A DNA stretch of 48,623 bases from Clostridium sp. MCC353 (GTDB lineage Bacteria; Bacillota; Clostridia; Lachnospirales; Lachnospiraceae): positions 1 through 48,623 of the forward strand of contig NZ_WQPN01000073.1 in assembly GCF_018785315.1 (NCBI RefSeq). The letters run 5' to 3'. Within the stretch, counting starts at the first letter, position 1; each line of letters starts with the position of its first letter. Under the pieces are notes generated by a model that saw nothing but the letters and a program-made list of their open reading frames with translations, searched no databases and had not been told where the DNA came from. Shown here piece by piece: positions 18,248 through 25,615 of this stretch. The translations under genes and the position numbers were made by a program.

Positions 18248-18339
18248 CCAAAGAGTTGTTGAAGTAGAGATTGTGCTGCTACGCACCCTTCGGGTCAAAA
18301 GAAATGTGGGAAAGGGCACACCCACCAACGATTCTTTGG
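18248..18339 (+). other. Structured segment after the BECR-like gene
   Basis: CCAAAGA-N3-GTTG at the left pairs with CAAC-N2-TTCTTTGG at the right. These enclose about 65 bases with a small ACCC-TTCG-GGGT-like hairpin. A terminator follows at 18362. It may be the structured 3' end of the upstream mRNA or a small RNA; I do not recognise it. Confidence 0.35.
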
Positions 18340-18361
18340 TTTAGCATAAATAAAATGATTT

Positions 18362-18398
18362 ATACCACTAGTCCATGATGGCTGGTGGTATTTTATTT
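18362..18398 (+). terminator. Rho-independent terminator
   Basis: A 12-bp stem starting ATACCACTAG and closing with CTGGTGGTAT is followed by TTTTATTT. It ends the BECR-like transcription unit. A perfect 16-bp palindrome, GCTGCGATATCGCAGC, follows at 18399-18414. Confidence 0.75.
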
Positions 18399-18490
18399 GC
18401 TGCGATATCGCAGCCGCGCCAAGATACTTTGGAGAAACCGCATAAATGCGTTGCTTCCGTTAACAAACCGTTAAGGGATTCCCCGGCCGG

Positions 18491-18519
18491 TTGACAAAGA
18501 TAACTTATCATTTTATAAT
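18491..18519 (+). promoter_or_regulatory. Consensus promoter for the riboswitch-ATPase transcript
   Basis: TTGACA, 17 bases, TATAAT. The predicted transcript start is about 40 bases before the riboswitch aptamer. Confidence 0.8.
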
Positions 18520-18565
18520 CTAATAAATTCAATACATTAACAGGCATCTGCATAGATGTTCTGCG

Positions 18566-18652
18566 GTTAAGAGGGAGTAGTTTTAATGCATTGTCAACAT
18601 ACGCGGCCTGACGGCCTGGCGGTGCATACCAATCCGGTTACGAGACTTTTAA
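18566..18652 (+). promoter_or_regulatory. yybP-ykoY (Mn2+) riboswitch aptamer
   Basis: The conserved elements of the yybP-ykoY family occur in order. They are TTAAGAGGGAGTAG, then ATTGTCAACATACG, the CCTGGCGGTGCATAC segment and the closing CGAGACTTTTA, which pairs with the first segment to form P1. The two conserved internal loops that hold the manganese ion are intact. The 3' strand of P1 is also the 5' strand of the terminator stem just downstream. Metal binding should therefore disrupt termination and switch the ATPase gene on. Confidence 0.93.
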
Positions 18653-18713
18653 TGCATCCGATTCCATAAATCTTTAAGGTTTATGTGATTCGATGCATTA
18701 AAAGTCTTTTTTT
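18643..18713 (+). terminator. Riboswitch-controlled terminator
   Basis: A stem of about 30 bp (AGACTTTTAATGCAT pairing with ATGCATTAAAAGTCT, then a weaker upper part) is followed by seven T residues, 37 bases before the ATPase start. Its left strand overlaps the P1 helix of the aptamer, the hallmark of a transcriptional ON switch. Confidence 0.92.
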
Positions 18714-18749
18714 GTTCATACCATTAGGTATGGGAGAGGAGAGTTTGTA

Positions 18750-21356
18750 ATGAACGAATGGTTTCGGTTATCGAGGGAAGAAGTACTAAAACAATTGAAT
18801 GCTCCACAACAGGGGCTGAGCAGAGAACAGGTGGAGAAGCGCCAGAAAGAATTTGGAAAAAATGCGCTTATGGAAGCGGGCAGAAAGAAAACCTGGCAGG
18901 TGTTTTTAGAACAGTTTCAGGATTTGCTGGTAATTATCCTGATTATTGCGGCGCTGATTTCTATGGTTTCGGATAATGTGGAAAGCACGGTTGTTATATT
19001 TGCGGTTATTATCCTGAATGCAATTCTGGGTACGGTACAGCATCAAAAGGCCGAGAAGTCATTGGACAGTTTAAAATCACTGTCCGCACCGGCTGCCAAA
19101 GTTATGAGGGACGGCAAAAAGGTGGAAATCCCCTCAGACCAGGTGGTGCCGGGAGATATTCTTCTTCTGGAGGCCGGAGATCTTGTGGTGGCGGACGGCA
19201 GGATCATTGAAAATTACTCCCTGATGGTCAATGAGAGCTCCCTCACCGGAGAATCGGCCAATGTGGAGAAGCGGATACAGCCTATAAAGGAAAAACAGGT
19301 TCCTCTGGCTGAACAGTACAACATGGTGTTTTCCAGTTCTCTGGTCACCGGAGGACGGGCGGTTATTGCGGTAACAGCCATTGGTATGGATACGGAAATC
19401 GGCAAAATCGCCTCTCTTATGAATGCCACAAAAGAGAAAAAAACTCCGCTTCAGATCAGTTTGGACCAGTTCAGCGGAAAGCTGGCAGCGGTGATCATGA
19501 TCATCTGCGCGCTGGTATTCGCTTTAAGCCTTTACCGGAAAATGCCGGTCCTGGATTCCCTGATGTTTGCGGTGGCCCTGGCTGTGGCGGCCATTCCTGA
19601 GGCACTCAGTTCCATCGTTACCATTGTCCAGGCAATGGGAACCCAGAAGATGGCGAAAGAACACGCTATTATTAAGGATTTAAAAGCAGTAGAGAGTTTA
19701 GGCTGCGTTTCTGTCATCTGCTCCGATAAGACAGGTACCCTGACACAGAATAAAATGACGGTACAGCAGGTATTTGCAGAACATAAACTCTATCCGGCGT
19801 CACATCTGGATATTACGGACCAGGTGCACCGCTATCTGATCTATGCGGCCCTTTTGGATAATGACGCGGTATGGAGCGAAGGAAAAGCCATTGGCGACCC
19901 TACGGAATTTGCATTGTTGGAACTTGGAAAACGGCAGGGAGTGGATGCGGCAAGAGTGAGAAGCCAGATTCCCAGGCTGGATGAGATTCCATTTGATTCC
20001 GACAGAAAATTGATGAGCACAAAACACGACATAGACGGAAAGATCATTCTGTTTACAAAAGGCGCCATTGATGTGCTTTTAGACAGAAGTGAGCGGATGT
20101 TAACCAGCAGAGGGCCCAGAACCATGACACAGTCGGACCGCAGCGCCATTTTAGACCAGAACCAGCGTTTTTCAGAGCAGGGGCTCAGAGTTTTGGCATT
20201 TGCTTACAGGGAGTGCCGGGAAATGGAGGCGATGAGCCTGGAGAGCGAACAGGATTATACATTCCTGGGACTGATCTCCATGATGGATCCGCCCAGACCC
20301 GAATCCAGACGCGCCGTGCAGAATGCGGTGCGGGCCGGAATCAAGCCGGTGATGATAACCGGCGACCATAAGGTGACGGCCTCCGCCATTGCCGGTAAAA
20401 TCGGCATTATGGGAAAAGACGATATCGCGGTGACGGGAATTGAACTGGATGAGATGAGCGATCAGGAGCTGGGGCAGAAATTGGAACATATATCCGTGTA
20501 CGCCAGGGTGTCTCCGGAACATAAGATCAGGATCGTGGAAGCGTGGCAGAGGCGCGGCAATATCGTGGCCATGACCGGAGACGGCGTAAATGATGCGCCC
20601 GCTCTTAAAAAAGCGGACATCGGAGTGGCTATGGGAATTACAGGAACCGAGGTATCAAAAGACGCCGCGTCCATGATTCTGGCCGACGATAATTTTGCAA
20701 CGATTATAAAAGCTGTGGAAAACGGCAGAAATGTATACAGGAACATTAAAAATGCCATTCAATTTCTTCTGTCCGGCAACATGGCAGGCATTTTAAGCGT
20801 GCTGTATACCTCTCTTTTGGCACTGCCTATGCCATTTGCTCCGGTTCATCTGCTGTTCATAAACCTGCTGACCGATTCCCTGCCTGCGATCGCCATAGGT
20901 ATGGAACCGTCTGAAGAAGATCTTCTGGAACAAAAACCAAGGGATCCGAAAGAGGGCATACTGACAGCCAGATTCCTGGGCACATTGTTTGTACAGGGCG
21001 GTCTGATTGCGGTATGCACCATGATGGCATATCACACCGGTCTGGCCACCGGAGGGGCGGCTGTGGCCAGCACCATGGCATTCAGCACCCTGACCCTGGC
21101 CCGCCTGTTCCATGGATTTAACTGCAGAAGCACCCATTCCATCATACGCCTGGGATTTAAGACCAATCTGTACAGCGTCATGGCGTTTGAAGCGGGCGTT
21201 GTGCTCTTAGCGGCGGTGCTGTTCGTGCCAGGACTTCAGACATTGTTCTCCGTAGCCGACCTGTCGGTGAGACAGCTTCTGACCATCGTGGTATTTGCCG
21301 CGGTTCCCACCACGATTATCCAGGCTTGGAAGACCATTCGGGAGGCGATGCATTAA
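18750..21356 (+). CDS. P-type cation ATPase, probable Mn2+ (or Ca2+) exporter
   Basis: The 868-residue P2A-type ATPase has an N-terminal cation ATPase domain, the TGES actuator motif (166-169), an ion-site helix with PEAL (about 283-286), the phosphorylated Asp326 in DKTGTLT, the hinge GDGVNDAPALKKADIGVAMG and about ten membrane helices. The family pumps Ca2+ or Mn2+ out of the cytoplasm. The manganese riboswitch directly upstream makes Mn2+ export the more likely role here, as with other P-type ATPases under this riboswitch. GAGGAGAG precedes the ATG. It is transcribed alone and converges on the asparaginase gene 46 bases downstream. Confidence 0.94.
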   Translation: MNEWFRLSREEVLKQLNAPQQGLSREQVEKRQKEFGKNALMEAGRKKTWQVFLEQFQDLLVIILIIAALISMVSDNVESTVVIFAVIILNAILGTVQHQKAEKSLDSLKSLSAPAAKVMRDGKKVEIPSDQVVPGDILLLEAGDLVVADGRIIENYSLMVNESSLTGESANVEKRIQPIKEKQVPLAEQYNMVFSSSLVTGGRAVIAVTAIGMDTEIGKIASLMNATKEKKTPLQISLDQFSGKLAAVIMIICALVFALSLYRKMPVLDSLMFAVALAVAAIPEALSSIVTIVQAMGTQKMAKEHAIIKDLKAVESLGCVSVICSDKTGTLTQNKMTVQQVFAEHKLYPASHLDITDQVHRYLIYAALLDNDAVWSEGKAIGDPTEFALLELGKRQGVDAARVRSQIPRLDEIPFDSDRKLMSTKHDIDGKIILFTKGAIDVLLDRSERMLTSRGPRTMTQSDRSAILDQNQRFSEQGLRVLAFAYRECREMEAMSLESEQDYTFLGLISMMDPPRPESRRAVQNAVRAGIKPVMITGDHKVTASAIAGKIGIMGKDDIAVTGIELDEMSDQELGQKLEHISVYARVSPEHKIRIVEAWQRRGNIVAMTGDGVNDAPALKKADIGVAMGITGTEVSKDAASMILADDNFATIIKAVENGRNVYRNIKNAIQFLLSGNMAGILSVLYTSLLALPMPFAPVHLLFINLLTDSLPAIAIGMEPSEEDLLEQKPRDPKEGILTARFLGTLFVQGGLIAVCTMMAYHTGLATGGAAVASTMAFSTLTLARLFHGFNCRSTHSIIRLGFKTNLYSVMAFEAGVVLLAAVLFVPGLQTLFSVADLSVRQLLTIVVFAAVPTTIIQAWKTIREAMH

Positions 21357-21402
21357 AAATACCGAACACAAAAGCATGTTCCCAAGGGGCGCATCCAGTG
21401 CG

Positions 21403-22416
21403 TTACGTGAAACTCTTCCACAAAATGTCCCTGTTCACCGTTTTATAAAACATGTCCCTGATCTGTCCGCTGTCTGAGGTCTGGCCCAGAATCCACATGA
21501 GCTTTGTCACTGTGGCTTCCAGCGTCATATCGTAGGACTCCAGAAGGCCGAACTGGCGCTTGATGGAGCGGCCTACCTCGTAGACGGACATATTGCTCCC
21601 TTCATTGGTCACCTGAGTGGTCATAACCACCACTTTGCCAAGGGTGGTCCAGCGTTCGATGGCATTGTGGAAATCGCCGGATTCATAGGATGGAAGGCCG
21701 CCGACGCCAAAGGATTCGATGATCACTGCGTCATAATGTTCGGCCATATAGTCCAGAACTGCCGCGTCCATGGAAGGGATCAGCTTTAGCAGGGCGATGT
21801 TGGAGTTAAGCGTGTGATAAAATGTCACAGGTTCCTCTATAAGACCTTTATCGTCCAGATAGAACAAAATGTGTTCATCATGAATGGCCGCTATGTAGGG
21901 GAAATTGATGCTTGAAAATGCGTTGTAGCTTTTGGTGCGCTCCTTTTTACCCCTGGTTCCTGCGATCACCTTTCCGTCGAATACAATGTTGACGCCATGG
22001 GCCCGCTCGCAGGCCGCGAACCGCAGGCTGTCCAGCAGATTGATGCGGGCATCCGTGTTGTCCATGTCAATGGGGCGCTGGGCTCCTGTAATTACGACCG
22101 GTTTGGAAGAGTTCTGCACCAGATAGGAAAGGGCGGCCGCTGTATATGCCATGGTATCCGTGCCGTGGCATACTACAAAGCCGTCATAATCGTCATAGTA
22201 ACGTTCCAGGGTATCCGCAATCAGCAGCCAGTGCTGCGGCTGCATGTTGGTGCTGTCTATGTTCAGAATCTGCAGGCTGTCGGCACGGCAGAACTCATTG
22301 GCCGTGGGAACATAGGATAAAAGTTCGTCTGAAGACATCACCGGCTTCAGCCCTTCTTCGCTTCTCTTGCAGGCGATTGTGCCGCCTGTCCCAATCATCA
22401 ATATTCTTTTCATCAT
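21403..22416 (-). CDS. ansA: L-asparaginase, type I (cytoplasmic)
   Basis: The 337-residue enzyme hydrolyses asparagine to aspartate and ammonia. Both threonine-containing active-site motifs are present: GTGGTIACK at the N terminus and VCHGTDTMAYTAAAL near residue 85; DSTNM is also conserved. There is no signal peptide, which fits the cytoplasmic type. Two adjacent ATG codons (22416 and 22413) follow GAGGAG; spacing slightly favours the second. The 5' leader is one of three related structured elements (22427-22610), so translation may be regulated by it. Confidence 0.92.
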   Translation of the reverse strand: MMKRILMIGTGGTIACKRSEEGLKPVMSSDELLSYVPTANEFCRADSLQILNIDSTNMQPQHWLLIADTLERYYDDYDGFVVCHGTDTMAYTAAALSYLVQNSSKPVVITGAQRPIDMDNTDARINLLDSLRFAACERAHGVNIVFDGKVIAGTRGKKERTKSYNAFSSINFPYIAAIHDEHILFYLDDKGLIEEPVTFYHTLNSNIALLKLIPSMDAAVLDYMAEHYDAVIIESFGVGGLPSYESGDFHNAIERWTTLGKVVVMTTQVTNEGSNMSVYEVGRSIKRQFGLLESYDMTLEATVTKLMWILGQTSDSGQIRDMFYKTVNRDILWKSFT

Positions 22417-22426
22417 CTTCTCCTCT

Positions 22427-22610
22427 ATGCCGGAGCGTTTTAACGCAAAAATTGCCTACGCAAAAATTGCCTACGCAAAAATTGCGTTACGCAACCCTTG
22501 CGTTACGCAGGCCCGCGCTGAGAATATCAGATTCTCAGCTGCGAAACAAATTTGTGGCTCCATCACAAATCTGGGTGTGAAAATAAGCCATCGGGATTAT
22601 TTTTCACACG
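22427..22610 (-). promoter_or_regulatory. Structured leader element, copy 1
   Basis: Reading the minus strand towards the asparaginase start there are several parts. Hairpin 1 is GTGTGAAAAATAA/TTATTTTCACAC. Hairpin 2 is GATTTGTG-ATGGAGC-CACAAATTT. Hairpin 3 is CTGAGAAT/ATTCTCAG. Then come tandem TTTTTGCGTAGGCAA-type repeats with a 15-base period, and finally GCTCCGGCAT directly before the ribosome site. Copies 2 and 3 are at 36257 and 37774. This copy has the longest repeat insert between hairpin 3 and GCTCCGGCAT. Confidence 0.8.
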
Positions 22611-22728
22611 AGCCTCCGTAAGTGGTTCTCATACAATATTTTTCAACAACATTATACCATGGCTTTCGTGGAATAACAAATTATCTAACAACGATTTATT
22701 GTAAATGATTATCCATATTTGGTTATTA

Positions 22729-22757
22729 TTGTCTTACCTAAATTTATATGTTAAAAT
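22729..22757 (+). promoter_or_regulatory. Likely promoter of the pilus operon
   Basis: TTGTCT, 17 bases and TAAAAT lie about 43 bases before the DUF4250 start in an AT-rich stretch. This is a moderate match to the vegetative consensus. Confidence 0.45.
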
Positions 22758-22799
22758 TAAACCCGTTATTAGACGGAATGCAGAAAGAAGGGGGTTTTT

Positions 22800-22979
22800 A
22801 TGGCGGAAATTCCGAATGATCCGGTCATTTTGCTCAGCTATCTGAATACCCAGTTGCGGGACTTTTACGAGGACATTCAGGACATGTGCAAAAGTTTGAA
22901 TTTGCAGGAGGATGAGATCAGAAACCGCTTAAAGGCCATCGATTATGAATATGATGCATCACTGAATCAGTTTGTATAG
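22800..22979 (+). CDS. DUF4250 family small protein
   Basis: The 59-residue protein begins MAEIPNDPVILLSYLNTQLR and ends IDYEYDASLNQFV, with a central LCxxLxL-like helix (MCKSLNLQEDEI). This matches the DUF4250 family, common in Clostridia and of unknown function. AAGGGGG precedes the ATG. Its stop is followed after a few bases by the first pilin gene, so it is the leading gene of the pilus operon. The link to pili is positional only. Confidence 0.8.
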   Translation: MAEIPNDPVILLSYLNTQLRDFYEDIQDMCKSLNLQEDEIRNRLKAIDYEYDASLNQFV

Positions 22980-22994
22980 GAGATGCCGTTACCA

Positions 22995-23438
22995 ATGAAG
23001 AAGCACATGAAAAGTGAAGATGGTTTTACGCTGGTTGAGATGATCGCTGTTCTCGTTATCATAGCGGTTTTGGCGGCGGTGGCAGTTCCGTCCATGTCGG
23101 GTTTTATAAAGAGAGCTCAGATGGACAGCTATATCGCGGAAGCCAGGCTTGTTTGTACCGCTCTGCAAAAATATTTGACGGAGATGGAAGCAGAAGACGG
23201 CTTCATATCTGATGCCAAGGTTTATGAAGAAATCGGACGGTATGATATTGGGGATAAGAGAAATGCTCTGAGCAAACTTCTGGAAGGAAATTGCACGGAA
23301 AACGGCAGAATTATCAATATCATGTATCTTTACGATAAGCTTGACGGCATTGAATACAATGTGGACGGATACGTGGTGACGATTATGTTTAACAACGAAG
23401 TGAAAGTGGAAAAAGAAGACAAGTTTTTTGGAAAATAG
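22995..23438 (+). CDS. Type IV pilin (prepilin) 1
   Basis: The product is about 147 residues. A short charged leader ends in DG before the prepilin cleavage site, then FTLVEM with the invariant Glu at mature position 5 and a hydrophobic helix of about 25 residues (AVLVIIAVLAAVAVPSMSG). The remaining domain is small and has no cysteine pair. ATG 22995 is chosen because AGGAG abuts the earlier ATG at 22983 too closely. It is a close paralogue of the next gene over the N-terminal helix. Structural subunit of the pilus. Confidence 0.88.
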   Translation: MKKHMKSEDGFTLVEMIAVLVIIAVLAAVAVPSMSGFIKRAQMDSYIAEARLVCTALQKYLTEMEAEDGFISDAKVYEEIGRYDIGDKRNALSKLLEGNCTENGRIINIMYLYDKLDGIEYNVDGYVVTIMFNNEVKVEKEDKFFGK

Positions 23439-23477
23439 ATAAAAGCGGCCTTACGACAGGCTGTATGAAGGTAAATC

Positions 23478-23873
23478 ATGGGAATTATGAATAGAGTAAA
23501 ACGGGATGAGGATGGTTTCACGTTAGTTGAAATGCTGGCGGTACTGGTAATCATAGCAGTTTTAGCCGCTGTTGCAGTTCCATCGATGTCCGGATTCATT
23601 AAGGATGCGCAAAAGAAATCCTATACCGTTCAGGCAAGAGCCGTTTTGGTTGCCGCACAGACGGTAGTCACCGAGAACTCTTATAAAGAAGGAGAACCGG
23701 ATGAACTGAAGAAGCGGATTGTGGAATTGATTTCGGACAACTATATAACCGAAAAAGAAATTGGAGATATAGTGATTGATCCGGATACCAAAAAGGTTCT
23801 GAGCATTGAATATACGCCGGATGGCGGGAAGAAGATAACCATCGATTCCGATGGTGTAACTTATGAAGAATAG
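23478..23873 (+). CDS. Type IV pilin (prepilin) 2
   Basis: This 131-residue prepilin has leader MGIMNRVKRDEDG, then FTLVEM and a hydrophobic helix almost identical to that of pilin 1 through PSMSGFIKDAQ. The C-terminal domains of the two have diverged, consistent with tandem duplication followed by specialisation. A terminator-like hairpin directly after this gene suggests that pilins are made in excess of the assembly proteins. Confidence 0.9.
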   Translation: MGIMNRVKRDEDGFTLVEMLAVLVIIAVLAAVAVPSMSGFIKDAQKKSYTVQARAVLVAAQTVVTENSYKEGEPDELKKRIVELISDNYITEKEIGDIVIDPDTKKVLSIEYTPDGGKKITIDSDGVTYEE

Positions 23874-23885
23874 CGTTTGTATAAG

Positions 23886-23912
23886 GTCGCCGCGTCAGCG
23901 GCGGCTTTTGTT
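23886..23912 (+). terminator. Intra-operon attenuator after the pilin genes
   Basis: GTCGCCGC-GTCA-GCGGCGGC forms an 8-bp GC-rich stem followed by TTTTGTT. It lies between pilin 2 and the prepilin peptidase gene, so partial termination would raise pilin mRNA relative to the machinery genes. Confidence 0.65.
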
Positions 23913-23939
23913 AAAAGCAGAATCGGGGGATAACCGGCC

Positions 23940-24404
23940 ATGAAGTTATTATTTCTGACAGTAATATTGATTTTGACCGCTGTAATAGACTGGAAAAGGC
24001 TGATTATCCCCAATTCTCTTGTACTGGCGGTTGCATTGACTGCTGTCTGGGCCTGGTTGACAGAGGAAACTCCTTCCCTGGCAGACCGCGTTGCTGGCAG
24101 TCTTATAATCAGCGTGCCTATGACCGCCCTCAATTGCGTGGTCAAAAACTGTTTCGGGTTTGGCGACGTGAAACTGTGTATGGCTTCCGGTTTTCTGCTG
24201 GGAATAAAAGGAATGCTGTCAGCCATGTTTCTTGCCGTGTTTGCGGGCGGTATTTACGCAGTTGCGCTTCTGATTAAAGACAGGAAAAACAGAGGGAAGA
24301 AAATCCCTTTTGGCCCATTTTTAGCCGTGGGGATCTGGACTGCGCGTGTGTTTGGAAATGGGATCATTGACTGGTATATTGGGATGTTGAGGGGAGGCTG
24401 GTAA
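23940..24404 (+). CDS. Prepilin peptidase (A24 family)
   Basis: This 154-residue integral membrane aspartic protease removes prepilin leaders. The two catalytic aspartates are visible: Asp17 in VIDWKR and the Asp of the FGFGDVKL motif near residue 76. The cysteine-rich N-terminal methylase domain of full PilD is absent, so the protein is a short protease-only form of the kind found in Gram-positive bacteria and archaea. It is followed one base later by the pilC-like gene. Confidence 0.88.
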   Translation: MKLLFLTVILILTAVIDWKRLIIPNSLVLAVALTAVWAWLTEETPSLADRVAGSLIISVPMTALNCVVKNCFGFGDVKLCMASGFLLGIKGMLSAMFLAVFAGGIYAVALLIKDRKNRGKKIPFGPFLAVGIWTARVFGNGIIDWYIGMLRGGW

Positions 24405-24405
24405 T

Positions 24406-25593
24406 ATGCCGTATTATCATTACAAAGCAAAGGACATAGACGGCCAAAACGCGAAAGGTACGGCGGAGGCGGAGGATGAAGATGATCTTTATCTGAAACT
24501 CCGGACGGAAGGCCTTTTCCTTATATCAGCCAGAGCGGAAAAGAGACGTGTGAGGAAAAGCCCACTGTCTTACGGCCAGCTTGCCGATTTCTCCAGACAG
24601 CTTTCTGTCATGCTGAAAAGCGGAATCCGCATTTTACAGGCGGTTAACATATTGAAACAAAGGGAACACAATGCAGGAATCGCGGCAGTTTATGAAAATC
24701 TTTATGGTCTGCTTTCCCGCGGCTTACCATTGTCCGATGCGTTGGAAAAACAGGAAGGAGTATTTCCGCCTCTGGTGGTCAGCATGATGCGGGCCGGTGA
24801 AGAGAGCGGCCATCTGGGCGAAAGCGCAGCGCGGATGGCGGATTACTATGAGCGGGAAGAACGCCTTCGCAAAGCGGTGAAAGGCGCGATGATATATCCT
24901 GTTTTTCTTTTGATCATGCTTAATATTTCCATCATTATGATATTCACTTTAATCTTACCCAGGTTCTTTGTTCTGTTTGACGCCATGGAAGATCTTCCGC
25001 TGTCCACCCGTTTCTTAATGTGGTTCAGTAAATCCCTGCTGGAGTATGGAAATATCTGCATGTTGATCTTATTGGCCGTGAGTTCTGTGGTCATATACCT
25101 GTGGCATAACGAAAAGGTACATCTGTGGCGGGATAAGGCGGCTCTTTCGGTTCCGATTATGGGAAAACTGCTGAAAGTGATCTATACGGCCAGATTTGCC
25201 AGAACCCTGAATTCTCTGTATGGAAGCGGAGTGCCGCTGATATCAGCAGTTAACTCAGCATTTCATGTGCTGAACAACCGGTATCTGGAGAAACAGTTCA
25301 AACCGGTTTTAGATGATCTGTGCAACGGTGTGTCCCTGGCTTCCGCCTTGTCAGGAATCGACGGGCTGGATGAAAAGCTGATCACCGGAATTTTCATAGG
25401 AGAGGAATCGGGAGAACTTGAGGACATGCTGGTTCACGTGGCCGACAGTTTTGATTATGAAGCGGAGGCTGCGTCTAAAAACATGACGGTTTTAATCGAA
25501 CCGGTAATGATCATATTAATTGCGGTATTGACCGGATATGTGATGCTGTCGGTCATGCTTCCGATTTATCAATATTATGAAATGATGGGATAG
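24406..25593 (+). CDS. pilC: Type IV pilus platform protein PilC (GspF family)
   Basis: The 395-residue inner-membrane protein has two T2SSF repeats (about 60-185 and 260-385), each followed by hydrophobic segments. Repeat phrases are LSVMLKSGIRILQAV and LNSLYGSGVPLISAV, with MMRAGEESGHL and IFIGEESGELE ending the two repeats. It forms the membrane platform that works with the PilB ATPase to assemble pilins. GGGGAGG lies before the ATG and the gene is in tight operon order. Confidence 0.93.
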   Translation: MPYYHYKAKDIDGQNAKGTAEAEDEDDLYLKLRTEGLFLISARAEKRRVRKSPLSYGQLADFSRQLSVMLKSGIRILQAVNILKQREHNAGIAAVYENLYGLLSRGLPLSDALEKQEGVFPPLVVSMMRAGEESGHLGESAARMADYYEREERLRKAVKGAMIYPVFLLIMLNISIIMIFTLILPRFFVLFDAMEDLPLSTRFLMWFSKSLLEYGNICMLILLAVSSVVIYLWHNEKVHLWRDKAALSVPIMGKLLKVIYTARFARTLNSLYGSGVPLISAVNSAFHVLNNRYLEKQFKPVLDDLCNGVSLASALSGIDGLDEKLITGIFIGEESGELEDMLVHVADSFDYEAEAASKNMTVLIEPVMIILIAVLTGYVMLSVMLPIYQYYEMMG

Positions 25594-25615
25594 GAGGCCC
25601 TATAGGAAAATACAA

